This document shows positions 36,873-45,099 of a stretch of 64,000 nucleotides of DNA, one piece after another (position 1 is the first letter of the stretch; each line of letters starts with the position of its first letter). The stretch lies in the NCBI GenBank assembly GCA_004295085.1, contig SHNF01000009.1, positions 62,001-126,000 on the forward strand, written 5' to 3'. A model generated the notes under the pieces. That model saw only the letters and a list, made by a program, of their open reading frames with translations. It did no database searches and was not told the DNA's origin. The stretch is from Planctomycetota bacterium (GTDB lineage Bacteria; Planctomycetota; UBA1135). Made by a program: the position numbers and the translations under genes.

Positions 36873-38564
36873 CTACGGCACGATCGCGAGCGGGGCGGCC
36901 ATGGAGCTGACGCTCCAGGCGCCGGCGCGGAGCCCGGTGACGGCGGCGAAATAGAGGGTGTGGCCGATGAGATGCGGCGCGAACTGGCCGGCGCCGGGTG
37001 CCAGCACGGCCTTGGCGTCGCCCACGGCATCCAGGAGGCCGGTGAATCCGGTCGTGTAGGCCGGGTAGGTGCCGTCGCGGGAGCGCACGAAGATCGGGTC
37101 CTCGGTCAGCGGCACCTGCACGCCGCCCAGCCAGGTGGGGCCGGTGCCGGTGCGGGACGCGAGGATCTGGTAGGGCTGCGCGGCCTCGGAGTCCGGGAAG
37201 TCCACCATCAGGTCGACGGGGCCGCCGGCGGCCACGGACAGGAAGGAGGGCGCGCAATCCAGGAACGGCTTGTGCGTGTACACGAGTACGGAGCCGCCGT
37301 CCGTGACGCCGTTGGGATCGAGATCGCCGTCGCCGGCGATCACGTCGGGGAAACCGTCGCCGTCCAGGTCCCCCAGCCCGGCCACGGCGCCGTTCTCGCC
37401 GCGGGTCGAGCCGATGTGGAAGCGCCAGACCTCTTCTCCGTCCAGGCCGCGCAGCAGGTACACCCAGCCATGGCCCAGAGCGGAGACGACGACGTCGTCC
37501 ATGCCGTCCTGATCCAGATCGCCGGCGCCGGACACGGACCAGCCGAGCACGGTGTCGGCGATGCCGAAGCGGGCCCACAGCCCGAGCCCGGTGCGTCCCG
37601 AGGCCACGCTCACGCCGCCGGCCAGGTTGACGCCGTTGGGCTCGGCGAAGGGCGCGCCCACGATCATGTCGGGCAGGCTGTCGCCGTTGCAGTCGCCGGC
37701 GCCGGCCACCGAATCGCCGCGCCCGAGGAAGCCCTTGATGGGATTGTCGATGCGGTAGATGATGCTGCCGCTGGCTCCGGAGATGACCAGCGCGGAGCCG
37801 GAGTTCATGACGCCGTGAGCCTGGGCGCCGGGTGCGCTGACGATGAAGTCGTCGCGGCCGTCCAGGTTGAGGTCGCCGATGAAGCCCACGGAGTCGCCCA
37901 GCTCGCTGCCGCCGCGCGCGTGGAACTGCAGCAGCAGCGAACCGTCTGCGCCCGAATACACGTACACCGAGCCGCCGGAGGGGCCGTTCACGTCGCTGTA
38001 CGGGGCTCCGATCAGGAAATCCGGCATGCCGTCGCCGTTGAGATCGCCGCCGCCGTCCACCGAATCGCCGAAGCCGTCCAGGTTGTTGACGCCGACGAAG
38101 TGGTACAGGACCTGGCCGTCCACTCCGGAGTAGACGAAGGCCGCGCCCTCGTTGAGCCCGGCGGGGCTGTCCGCGCACGGGGCGCCGGCGATGAGGTCGG
38201 CCCTGCCGTCACCGTTCACGTCGCCGGCGGAAGCCACGGACACGCCCAGGCAGGCGATGGCGTGCGGGCCGTCGAAGCGATACAGCTTGCCGCCGGTTGC
38301 GCCCGAGTACACGAACACGGAGCCCGCGTCCGTGAGCCCGCCGGGGTCGGCGCTGGGCGCGCCGTGCGCGAAGTCGAGGATGCCGTCGCCGTCGACGTCG
38401 CCGGCCGCAGAGACCGCACGTCCATACTGGTCGCCCGGCAAGTTGCCGTCACAGCGGTACTTCAGGTCCCATCCACCGCCCACGGTCTGGGCCGGGACGG
38501 AACCGGCAAGAACCACCAGTGAGGCGCCGACGACGAGTGCCATGACACTGGGGAGGCAAGTCAT
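36873..38564 (-). CDS. Secreted FG-GAP (integrin-alpha-like) repeat protein
   Basis: 563 residues with a signal peptide (1-26). Six to seven FG-GAP blades follow, each with a D-x-(D/N)-x-D-G-x-x-D calcium loop (GDVDGDGILDFAHGAP, GDVNGDGRADLIAGAP, GDLNGDGMPDFLIGAP, GDLNLDGRDDFIVSAP, GDLDQDGMDDVVVSAL, GDLDGDGFPDVIAGDG), making a beta-propeller. The last about 130 residues are a separate beta domain (VDLMVDFPDSEAAQPYQILAS). It is paralogous to the gene at 45100-46827. Probably extracellular and ligand-binding. It stands between hutH and the toxin-antitoxin module. Confidence 0.85.
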   Translation of the reverse strand: MTCLPSVMALVVGASLVVLAGSVPAQTVGGGWDLKYRCDGNLPGDQYGRAVSAAGDVDGDGILDFAHGAPSADPGGLTDAGSVFVYSGATGGKLYRFDGPHAIACLGVSVASAGDVNGDGRADLIAGAPCADSPAGLNEGAAFVYSGVDGQVLYHFVGVNNLDGFGDSVDGGGDLNGDGMPDFLIGAPYSDVNGPSGGSVYVYSGADGSLLLQFHARGGSELGDSVGFIGDLNLDGRDDFIVSAPGAQAHGVMNSGSALVISGASGSIIYRIDNPIKGFLGRGDSVAGAGDCNGDSLPDMIVGAPFAEPNGVNLAGGVSVASGRTGLGLWARFGIADTVLGWSVSGAGDLDQDGMDDVVVSALGHGWVYLLRGLDGEEVWRFHIGSTRGENGAVAGLGDLDGDGFPDVIAGDGDLDPNGVTDGGSVLVYTHKPFLDCAPSFLSVAAGGPVDLMVDFPDSEAAQPYQILASRTGTGPTWLGGVQVPLTEDPIFVRSRDGTYPAYTTGFTGLLDAVGDAKAVLAPGAGQFAPHLIGHTLYFAAVTGLRAGAWSVSSMAAPLAIVP

Positions 38565-38631
38565 TTCACCGTTCCTGGAGAGCTCCTAGCGTAACCTGTA
38601 ATGCGGTAAACGGCTGCGAAATGCGCCGGGC

Positions 38632-40167
38632 TCAGGCTTCCAGCGCTCCCACCGCCTGTTCCGCCGCGGCCAGGATGGCGCCCGTGCGCACCAGGGCGTG
38701 CGCCCGGTCCAGGTCCGGGGCCAGGTAGCGGTCCTCGCGCAGGGGCGCCACCGCGCCACGCAGGCACTCATAGGCCGCTTCCGCGCCCTTGCCGGCGCGC
38801 AGCTCGCGGTGGAACTCCCGGGCCTGGGCGGCCGTGACCAGCTCGATCGCGAGGACCCTCTCGGTGTTCATAACTGCTTGCCGCAGCTTGCGTGCCGCAT
38901 GCATGGCCATGCTCACGTGGTCCTCCTGGTCGGCGCTGGTGGTGACCGTGTCCGTGCTGGCCGGATGCGCCAGCACCTTGTTCTCGCTGCACAGCGCGGC
39001 GGCCACCACCTGCGGGATCATGAGGCCGGAGTTGAGGCCGGGCTCGGGCGTCAGGAAGGCCGGCAGGCCGGACATGGCCGGGTGGAGGAGTGTGGAGACC
39101 CGCCGCTCGCTGATGTTGGCCCATGCGCACAGGGCATTGACGCCGTGATCCATGGTCATGGCGATGGGCTGACCATGGAAGTTGCCGGCGGACACCGCGT
39201 CCCCCTCCCCGGCGAACACCAGCGGGTTGTCGGTGGCGCTGTTGGCCTCGGTCAGCAAGGAAGTCTCCAGGCAGGCCAGCGCGTCCTTGGCGGCGCCGTG
39301 CACCTGCGGCATGCAGCGGAAGGAGTAGGGGTCCTGCACGCGGTCGCAGTGCGCGTGCGCCGCGACCACGCGCGAGCCGCGCAGGCACTTGCGCAGGTTG
39401 GCGGCGGAGCGCGCGGCGCCCGGGTGCGGGCGCACGCGCACCACGCGCGCGTCGAAGGGGCGATGGCTGCCCATCAGAGCTTCGACGCTCAGGGAGCCGG
39501 CCGCCTCGGCGGTCGCGGACAACACGCGTGCGCGCGCCCAGGCGCACAGCCCCACGGCGTTGCTGACCTGCACGCCGTTGATCAGCGCCAGTCCTTCCTT
39601 CGCTGCCAGCGCCAGCGGGGCGAGCCCGATGCGCGCCAATCCCCTGCGCGCAGGCAGCGCCTTGCCGTCGGGCGCGACCAGCTCGCCCTCGCCCAGGATC
39701 GGCAGGGCCAGGTGCGCCAGCGGCGCCAGGTCGCCGCTGGCACCGACGCTGCCCTGCTCGGGCACGCGCGGCAGCCAGCCGGACTGGAACAGGCGCAGGA
39801 ACCACTCCACCACTTCGACGCGCACGCCGCTGTAGCCCTGGCAGATCGAATGAATGCGCAGCAGCAGCGCCAGGCGCGTTTCCTCGGGCGACAGGGGCGG
39901 ACCCGTGCCCACCGCGTGCGAGCGCAGCAGGTTGCGCTGCAGCGCTCCCAGGTCGGCGTGGGCGATGCGGCGGCGCGCCAGCGCCCCGAAGCCGGTGTTG
40001 ACGCCGTACACCGCGGCCTCGCCGGCGGCGATGCGCTCCACCGCGGTGCGCGCCGCCTGCACGCGCTGGCGCGCGTCGCGGTCCAGCTCGACCCGCAGCA
40101 GCGCGCCGGAGGCGGCGGCCAGCAGGTCGGCGGCGCGCCAGCGGGCGCCCAAGGCCAGCGTGTGCAT
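38632..40167 (-). CDS. hutH: Histidine ammonia-lyase
   Basis: 511 residues, normal for the family. It removes ammonia from L-histidine to give urocanate. The MIO cofactor triad Ala143-Ser144-Gly145 is in SVGASGDLAPLAH, and YGVNTGFG (54-61), with the active-site Tyr, is intact. Most later motifs are present; in the NGTQ region this protein reads NGVQ (197-200), a mild change. A TAGAGT box 11 nt upstream suggests a leaderless mRNA. It and hutU form an incomplete hut set in this window. Confidence 0.95.
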   Translation of the reverse strand: MHTLALGARWRAADLLAAASGALLRVELDRDARQRVQAARTAVERIAAGEAAVYGVNTGFGALARRRIAHADLGALQRNLLRSHAVGTGPPLSPEETRLALLLRIHSICQGYSGVRVEVVEWFLRLFQSGWLPRVPEQGSVGASGDLAPLAHLALPILGEGELVAPDGKALPARRGLARIGLAPLALAAKEGLALINGVQVSNAVGLCAWARARVLSATAEAAGSLSVEALMGSHRPFDARVVRVRPHPGAARSAANLRKCLRGSRVVAAHAHCDRVQDPYSFRCMPQVHGAAKDALACLETSLLTEANSATDNPLVFAGEGDAVSAGNFHGQPIAMTMDHGVNALCAWANISERRVSTLLHPAMSGLPAFLTPEPGLNSGLMIPQVVAAALCSENKVLAHPASTDTVTTSADQEDHVSMAMHAARKLRQAVMNTERVLAIELVTAAQAREFHRELRAGKGAEAAYECLRGAVAPLREDRYLAPDLDRAHALVRTGAILAAAEQAVGALEA

Positions 40168-40178
40168 CGCGGGGTCAG

Positions 40179-40184
40179 ACTCTA
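40179..40184 (-). promoter_or_regulatory. Putative -10 box of hutH, leaderless type
   Basis: TAGAGT on the minus strand with 11 nt to ATG 40167; no Shine-Dalgarno sequence. Confidence 0.4.
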
Positions 40185-40233
40185 CTTTCGCCGCAGGCGA
40201 CGCGGGCGCCCGGAACGGTGGGATCCGGAGTGC

Positions 40234-41832
40234 TCAGACCTGGCCCTTCAGGCTCACGAACGTCTCCGGGCCGACCAGCAGCGCTGCCGACTGGTACAGG
40301 AGGTGCTCGCCGCGCTGCACCCGGATCTCGTAATAGCCGCGCGCCAGGCCGCGCGGCGCGTCCAGGGGCTGGCCGTCCAGGAACCAGCGCGTCTCGACGT
40401 CCACCGGCGCGCCTGCCAGCGACAGCAGGCGCAGGGAACCGTCGCGCTGCTCCGGCTGCAGGCGCAGGGTGATGTTGGAGCGGACGCTGCGGATCTCCAC
40501 CCGCGCCGGCGCCAGGCCCTCCTTGCTGGCGCGCAGCAGGAAGGTGCCGGTGCCCTCGCGATGGTCGCCCCAGGCGAAGTCGAAACGCCCGTCGCTGCCC
40601 GTGCGCAGCTCGCGCCGCAGGCTGGGCGGCACCGGGATGCGGGCCGCCAGCGGCCCTTCGCCCAGCCCCGGGTATTCCGCGGCCAGGACTTTCAGCGGAT
40701 CCGCGGCCTCCAGCACCACGCGCGCCCCGGACAGCGGCTTGCCGTCCGGGCCGAGCACCAGGCCGGCGATGCGGTCGTCGCCGCGGCGGATGAGGAACTC
40801 CACGAAGGCCCCGGCCTCGGGCGCGGCACGGACGCTGCGCAGCGGCGGGTCGGCCACTCCTTCCGGATGCGCCACGCGCACGTCCACGGTGCGCGTGGTC
40901 GGCACGTCCACCAGCCGGAAGCGGCCGTCCGCGCCGGTGGGCACGTCGTGCCAGATCTCCCAGATCACCTGCGCCGTCTCCGGGCGGTCGGCCCGCGGCA
41001 TCAGCGTCACCGTGGGCAGGGGCCCGCCGGGCCACGACTTCACCACGCCCTGGACGACACCGCCGCGCTCCAGTACCGGGAGCTCCACGGGGCCCGGGCC
41101 CGCCTGCGCCGCCGGCAGCAGGTTCAGCTCGTGCCGCGTGGGCACGTGCCCGGGCGCGATCACGTCCACCAGCACGCGCGGGCCGCTGGGGACCGCGCCG
41201 AAGGCCGCCAGGCCGTCGGCGGCCGTCACCAGTTCTTGCTGGCCGAGATCCACGCGCACCCGCGCGCCCGCCAGCGGCTTCCCATCGCTGCCGCGCACCA
41301 GCAACAGCAGCGGCACCGGATCGCCCACTTCGAAGTCGCGCTGCGTGCGTCCGTGCTCCAGCACGCGCTGCTCGCGCGCCACCGGCGGCCGGCCCGGCAC
41401 TTCGATCCGGAAGAACTGCGTGCCGGGCAGCAGGGCGGGGAACAGATAGCGGCCTAGCCGGTCCCCCAGCGCGATCCATCCGTCCTGCGGCCCCCCGATC
41501 ACGATCAAGCGCGCGTCCGGCAGCGGATTCCCGCCCTGGTCCACCACGAGACCTTCCAGACGTCCGCCCGGAGCCGCCAGCGTGCGCTCCTCCTCCTCGC
41601 CGCCGAGGAAGCGCAGGTCCACCTCGATGGGTCCTGCTCCGGGCAGCGTGCCTTCCTCCAGGGACGCCTGCGGCACCTCATCCGGCGGCGTCTCCGCCGG
41701 CTCCGGCTGGGCCGGCGCCGGCTCTTCCGCCGGCTCCGGTCCTCCGCCGGTCTGGAAAGCCAGCCACGCGGCCACGCCCGCCACCAGGCTCAAGGCCACC
41801 CAGGGCAGCCAGCTCCGGCGTTGCGCCGCCAT
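40234..41832 (-). CDS. Membrane-anchored carboxypeptidase-regulatory-domain protein
   Basis: 532 residues. An N-terminal anchor (about 8-26) and an acidic Pro/Glu linker precede several tandem beta-sandwich domains of the carboxypeptidase-regulatory/CNA-B kind (LEGLVVDQGGNPLPDARL, LLLLVRGSDGKPLAGARVRV, IAGLVLGPDGKPLSGARVVL). Each carries the G-x-x-L/D-A-x-V signature. Such domains occur as stalks or protein-interaction modules on the cell surface. Starts at ATG 41832, close to the divergent CDF gene, with a short AGGAG upstream. Function not known. Confidence 0.72.
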   Translation of the reverse strand: MAAQRRSWLPWVALSLVAGVAAWLAFQTGGGPEPAEEPAPAQPEPAETPPDEVPQASLEEGTLPGAGPIEVDLRFLGGEEEERTLAAPGGRLEGLVVDQGGNPLPDARLIVIGGPQDGWIALGDRLGRYLFPALLPGTQFFRIEVPGRPPVAREQRVLEHGRTQRDFEVGDPVPLLLLVRGSDGKPLAGARVRVDLGQQELVTAADGLAAFGAVPSGPRVLVDVIAPGHVPTRHELNLLPAAQAGPGPVELPVLERGGVVQGVVKSWPGGPLPTVTLMPRADRPETAQVIWEIWHDVPTGADGRFRLVDVPTTRTVDVRVAHPEGVADPPLRSVRAAPEAGAFVEFLIRRGDDRIAGLVLGPDGKPLSGARVVLEAADPLKVLAAEYPGLGEGPLAARIPVPPSLRRELRTGSDGRFDFAWGDHREGTGTFLLRASKEGLAPARVEIRSVRSNITLRLQPEQRDGSLRLLSLAGAPVDVETRWFLDGQPLDAPRGLARGYYEIRVQRGEHLLYQSAALLVGPETFVSLKGQV

Positions 41833-41839
41833 GAACTCC

Positions 41840-41845
41840 TAGAGT
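41840..41845 (+). promoter_or_regulatory. Putative -10 box of the CDF gene, leaderless type
   Basis: TAGAGT with 11 nt to ATG 41857; the same hexamer at the same distance precedes hutH. No Shine-Dalgarno sequence. Confidence 0.4.
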
Positions 41846-41856
41846 ATGGACGAGCC

Positions 41857-42744
41857 ATGCGGGGGTTTCCTTCCCGGGAGCGGACGGGCCGCGAGCGCTC
41901 CATCGCGGCCTGGGGCTCGGTCAAGTTCGCCAGCACCCTGGTCGCGCTGAAGGCAGTCACCTATTTCTTCACCGGCTCGGCCGGGGTGCTCGGCTCGGCC
42001 CTGGACTCGATCCTGGACGCGGCCGCCTCCCTGCTCGTTCTGGTCGCGGTCGCGGCCGCCGAGCGGCCGGCCGACGCCGACCACGCCTGGGGCCACGGCA
42101 AGGCCGAGAGCCTGGCCTCCCTGTTCCAGTCCCTCCTCATCCTGGTCTCCGGCCTCGGACTGGTCTACGAGACCGTGCGCCGCGTCCTGGCCGGCAGCGC
42201 CGCCGTGGAACAGCCCTGGCTGGGTGTCGCCGTCATGGTCGCATGCGCGCTGGGGACCCTGTGGTGGACGCGCAAGCTGCGCCGCGCGGCCCGGGCCACG
42301 GCCTCGCCGGCGCTGGAGAGCGACACGCTGCACTACGCCAGCGACGTGCTGCTGAACGGCAGCGTGGTCGCCGGCCTGCTGCTCACGCGCTGGCTCGGGA
42401 CCCCCCTTCCGGACCTCCTGGTGGGGCTCGGCATCGCGCTCCTGATCCTGAACACCGCGCGCCAGGTGTTCCTGAAGGCCTTCAACAACCTGATGGACCG
42501 CGGCCTCGAGCCCGCCGAGGCCGCCGCCGTGCTGCGCGTGGTCGCCGGCTTCGCGCCGCGCGTCTCCGGCTTCCACGACCTGCGCACGCGCCGCTCCGGG
42601 CGCGACATCTTCCTGGAGCTGCACCTGGACCTGGATCGCAGCCTCAGCTTCGTGGCGGCGCACGAGCTCAGCGAGCAGGTGGAGCGCGCCGTCGAGGACG
42701 CCGTGCCGCACAGCACCGTCACCGTGCACCCCGACCCCCTGTAG
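41857..42744 (+). CDS. Cation diffusion facilitator family transporter
   Basis: 295 residues. CDF proteins export divalent metals (Zn, Co, Fe, Mn) in exchange for protons at the inner membrane. TM2 carries ALDSILDAAAS and TM5 ESDTLHYASDVLLN; these supply the H/D-x3-D metal site (here D-x3-D and H-x3-D). Six hydrophobic segments and a C-terminal cytoplasmic domain (about 210-295, with HPDPL end) match the fold. The start is ATG 41857; TTG 41821 would add 12 residues. Metal specificity cannot be read with confidence; D/D and H/D pairs fit Fe or Zn. Confidence 0.9.
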   Translation: MRGFPSRERTGRERSIAAWGSVKFASTLVALKAVTYFFTGSAGVLGSALDSILDAAASLLVLVAVAAAERPADADHAWGHGKAESLASLFQSLLILVSGLGLVYETVRRVLAGSAAVEQPWLGVAVMVACALGTLWWTRKLRRAARATASPALESDTLHYASDVLLNGSVVAGLLLTRWLGTPLPDLLVGLGIALLILNTARQVFLKAFNNLMDRGLEPAEAAAVLRVVAGFAPRVSGFHDLRTRRSGRDIFLELHLDLDRSLSFVAAHELSEQVERAVEDAVPHSTVTVHPDPL

Positions 42745-42754
42745 CGGCCACGGC

Positions 42755-42760
42755 TACAAT
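42755..42760 (+). promoter_or_regulatory. Putative -10 box of the dehydrogenase gene, leaderless type
   Basis: TACAAT in the context GGCTACAAT with 10 nt to ATG 42771. It is the best match to the -10 consensus in the window. No Shine-Dalgarno sequence follows. Confidence 0.5.
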
Positions 42761-42770
42761 CTCGGGTTCC

Positions 42771-43817
42771 ATGTCCACGCCGAAGGTCCTGGAAGTCGCC
42801 GAGTTCCACGGCGACGGCATCTCGCACGAGCTGTCGCGCTCCGTGCACGCGGTGGCCGCCGCCCTGCCGCTGGAGCTGCGCTTCCATCCGGTGGACCTGA
42901 GCCTGGAGCGCCGCCGCCACGACGCCGAGGGCGCATACCGGGATGCGGAGGCCGCCATCCGCAAGCACGCGGTGGCGCTGAAGTACCCCACCACCACCGA
43001 GCGCGAGTCGCCCAACAAGGTCCTGCGCGAGCGCTTCGACTTCACCGTGATCCACCGCCCGGTGTCCACCATCCCGGGCGTGCCGACGCGCCACAGCGGC
43101 CTGGTGGACCTGCACGTGATCCGGGTGGCGGTAGGCGGCACCTACGAGGACGCGGGCCGGCGCGTCGGCAGCGACGCCGCGGTCTCCATCCGCCTGATCG
43201 AGCGCCGCCCCAGCCGCCAGGCCGCGGAGTTCGCGTTCCGGCTGGCGCAGCGGCTCGGCTGCGGCGTCACCAGCTCCAGCAAATACACGATCCAGCGCGC
43301 CACCGACGGCCTGTTCGAGGAGGTGGTCGAGGAAGTGGCCCAGCGCTATCCCCGGATCCACCACCACGCCGAGCTGTTCGACGCCATGCTGGCCAAGCTC
43401 ATCATGCGACCCGAGGACTTCCGGATCGTGGTCTGCCCCAACGAGTACGGCGACTTCCTCAGCGACGCCGCCTGCGGCATCGTCGGCAGCGTGGCGCTGG
43501 GCGCCAGCGCCAACTACGCCTTCAACGACGCCGGCGACGCCACCCTGGCCATGTTCGATCCCGTGGGCGGCACGGCGCCGGACATCGCCGGCAATGGGCT
43601 GGCCAACCCGAGCGGCTCGCTGTGGGCCTTTGCCATGCTGCTGCAGCACTGCGGCCACCTCGAGCTGGGCCAGGCGCTCAACGACGCGGTCCGCCAGACA
43701 CTGCAATCCGGCCGGCGCACGCGCGACCTGGGCGGCGCGCTCGGCACCGACGAGTTCGCCGCGGCGGTCTGCGAAGCGCTGGGCGGCAAGCTGGAGGCCA
43801 GCGTCTCCCGGGGCTAG
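42771..43817 (+). CDS. Isocitrate/isopropylmalate dehydrogenase family protein (divergent)
   Basis: 348 residues, normal length. These enzymes oxidatively decarboxylate 2R-hydroxyacids with NAD(P)+. Recognisable are GDGI near the start, SSKYTIQRATDGLF, HHAELFDAMLAKLI, CPNEYGDFLSDAACGIVGSVALGASAN and MFDPVGGTAPDIAGNGLANPSG. The usual R-E-N-(T/x)-E-G-x-Y/D motif that contacts the substrate is not found; instead VIRVAVGGTYEDAG is seen. NAD-type isocitrate or isopropylmalate substrates are thus uncertain. It is co-oriented with the next gene, 6 bases away. Confidence 0.82.
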   Translation: MSTPKVLEVAEFHGDGISHELSRSVHAVAAALPLELRFHPVDLSLERRRHDAEGAYRDAEAAIRKHAVALKYPTTTERESPNKVLRERFDFTVIHRPVSTIPGVPTRHSGLVDLHVIRVAVGGTYEDAGRRVGSDAAVSIRLIERRPSRQAAEFAFRLAQRLGCGVTSSSKYTIQRATDGLFEEVVEEVAQRYPRIHHHAELFDAMLAKLIMRPEDFRIVVCPNEYGDFLSDAACGIVGSVALGASANYAFNDAGDATLAMFDPVGGTAPDIAGNGLANPSGSLWAFAMLLQHCGHLELGQALNDAVRQTLQSGRRTRDLGGALGTDEFAAAVCEALGGKLEASVSRG

Positions 43818-43823
43818 CCGGAG

Positions 43824-44945
43824 TTGCGTCCCGCGCCCGCCGCCTCCCGGAAGACCAGGTGGGCGCTGCTTGCGACCGCCGTGCTGCTCCTCGCCGCCGC
43901 CGGAGCGGCCGTGTGGCTGCTGCAGAGCGGCGCGCCGGGCTCTGCGCGCGATCCGGCGCCGTCCGCACGCGGTTTCGCGGTGCCGGCGACGCTCCCGGAA
44001 GCCGGCCCCGCCCGCTCCGGCACGCCGGCAAGCTCGCGTCGCGCGCTCGCGCCGGACGGAGACAAGGCCGGCGCGCCGCGGGAGCCGGACATCCTGGTGG
44101 CGCGGATCCGCGTGCTCGCCGCGGGCGGCCTGCCGCTGGGAGGAGCTGCCGTCCGCGCCAGCCTGCCGGAGCGGGGAGCGGAGTCGTGGCAGGGCAGCAC
44201 CGACGCCGACGGAAGCTGGGATTTCCGCCTCGACAGCGCGGACGCGGGAAGCCTGGACCTGCTGGTCCTGGAAGCGCTCGTGGAGGCTGATGGATGCGCC
44301 AGCGCACGGCGCACGCACCGCTTCCTCTCCCCTCCGCCGGTGGACCTGGAGTTCCACCTGATCCCGGGAGGCAGCCTGGAGGTCCAGGTGACGGATGCAG
44401 CCGGAGCTCCGGTGCCGCACGCGCCCGTGGGCATTTATCGAGGCGACATCTTCGGCCCGGTCGCGACGCTCCTGGAGATGACGACCGACACCTGGACTCC
44501 GCGCACCGGATTCACCGGCGAGGACGGGATCATCCGGTTCAGCGGCCTGGAGGAAGGGGCGTGGCAGTTGGCGGTGCCGGCCTCGCGCTGCTGGGATGAG
44601 CCCGCGGAAGCGGAGGCGCGCGTGCTGGCGGACCGGAGCGCCCGGCAGGTCCTCCGGCTTCGGACCTGGGACAGCGACCTGTATGCCTCGGGGCAGGTCC
44701 GGAGGTCGGACGCAACGCCGTTCGACGAACTGTGCGTGCGCGCCGCCGGCGCCGCGGGACCGCGCTTCCCGGTCCATGAGGACGGAGCGTTCTTCATTCC
44801 GCCCGAGGAGCTCGCCGGAGCGGAGCTGCTCCTGGAGGTCGCGGACGCGGGCGGCGCTCGGAGCGCGGCGTGCCGGGTGCGGCCGGGCCAGCACCGCTTG
44901 AGCATTGCACTGGCGCCGCATCCCGACCGGCACGCGCCGCGGTAG
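43824..44945 (+). CDS. Membrane-anchored carboxypeptidase-regulatory-like protein
   Basis: 373 residues from TTG 43824, 6 bases after the dehydrogenase stop. An N-terminal anchor (about 13-33) precedes a Pro/Ala-rich linker and two to three beta-sandwich repeats (IRVLAAGGLPLGGAAVRASL, LEVQVTDAAGAPVPHAPVGI) with the GAPVPxAxV-type signature. Architecture resembles the gene at 40234-41832 and may have a similar surface role. An operon with the dehydrogenase is likely by spacing, though no functional link is visible. Confidence 0.7.
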   Translation: MRPAPAASRKTRWALLATAVLLLAAAGAAVWLLQSGAPGSARDPAPSARGFAVPATLPEAGPARSGTPASSRRALAPDGDKAGAPREPDILVARIRVLAAGGLPLGGAAVRASLPERGAESWQGSTDADGSWDFRLDSADAGSLDLLVLEALVEADGCASARRTHRFLSPPPVDLEFHLIPGGSLEVQVTDAAGAPVPHAPVGIYRGDIFGPVATLLEMTTDTWTPRTGFTGEDGIIRFSGLEEGAWQLAVPASRCWDEPAEAEARVLADRSARQVLRLRTWDSDLYASGQVRRSDATPFDELCVRAAGAAGPRFPVHEDGAFFIPPEELAGAELLLEVADAGGARSAACRVRPGQHRLSIALAPHPDRHAPR

Positions 44946-45025
44946 CTTCGGGCTGTCCCGCAGCCGCGCGCGCAATCGGTCACGAAAGTATCCCGCATCC
45001 GGACACAGGAGCGTGACGGACTCTT

Positions 45026-45034
45026 TCTATAAAC
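45026..45034 (+). promoter_or_regulatory. TCTATAAAC promoter-like motif before the second FG-GAP gene
   Basis: TATAAA (45028-45033) within TCTATAAAC, 66 nt before ATG 45100. The same nonamer occurs on the minus strand at 53678-53686. No good -35 is seen. The 154-base spacer holds nothing else recognised. Confidence 0.35.
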
Positions 45035-45099
45035 CGGCGGACGCCGGGAGTCGGCGTCGCATTGCAGGGTCCTTCACCATTCGTCCGGGAGCTAGATCC

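Noticed and set aside
42333..44975. An 880-codon open frame on the minus strand opposite the dehydrogenase and neighbours
   Set aside because: It runs antisense to three well-supported genes. Its translation is His/Arg/Gly/Ala-rich low complexity, as expected from GC-rich third positions.
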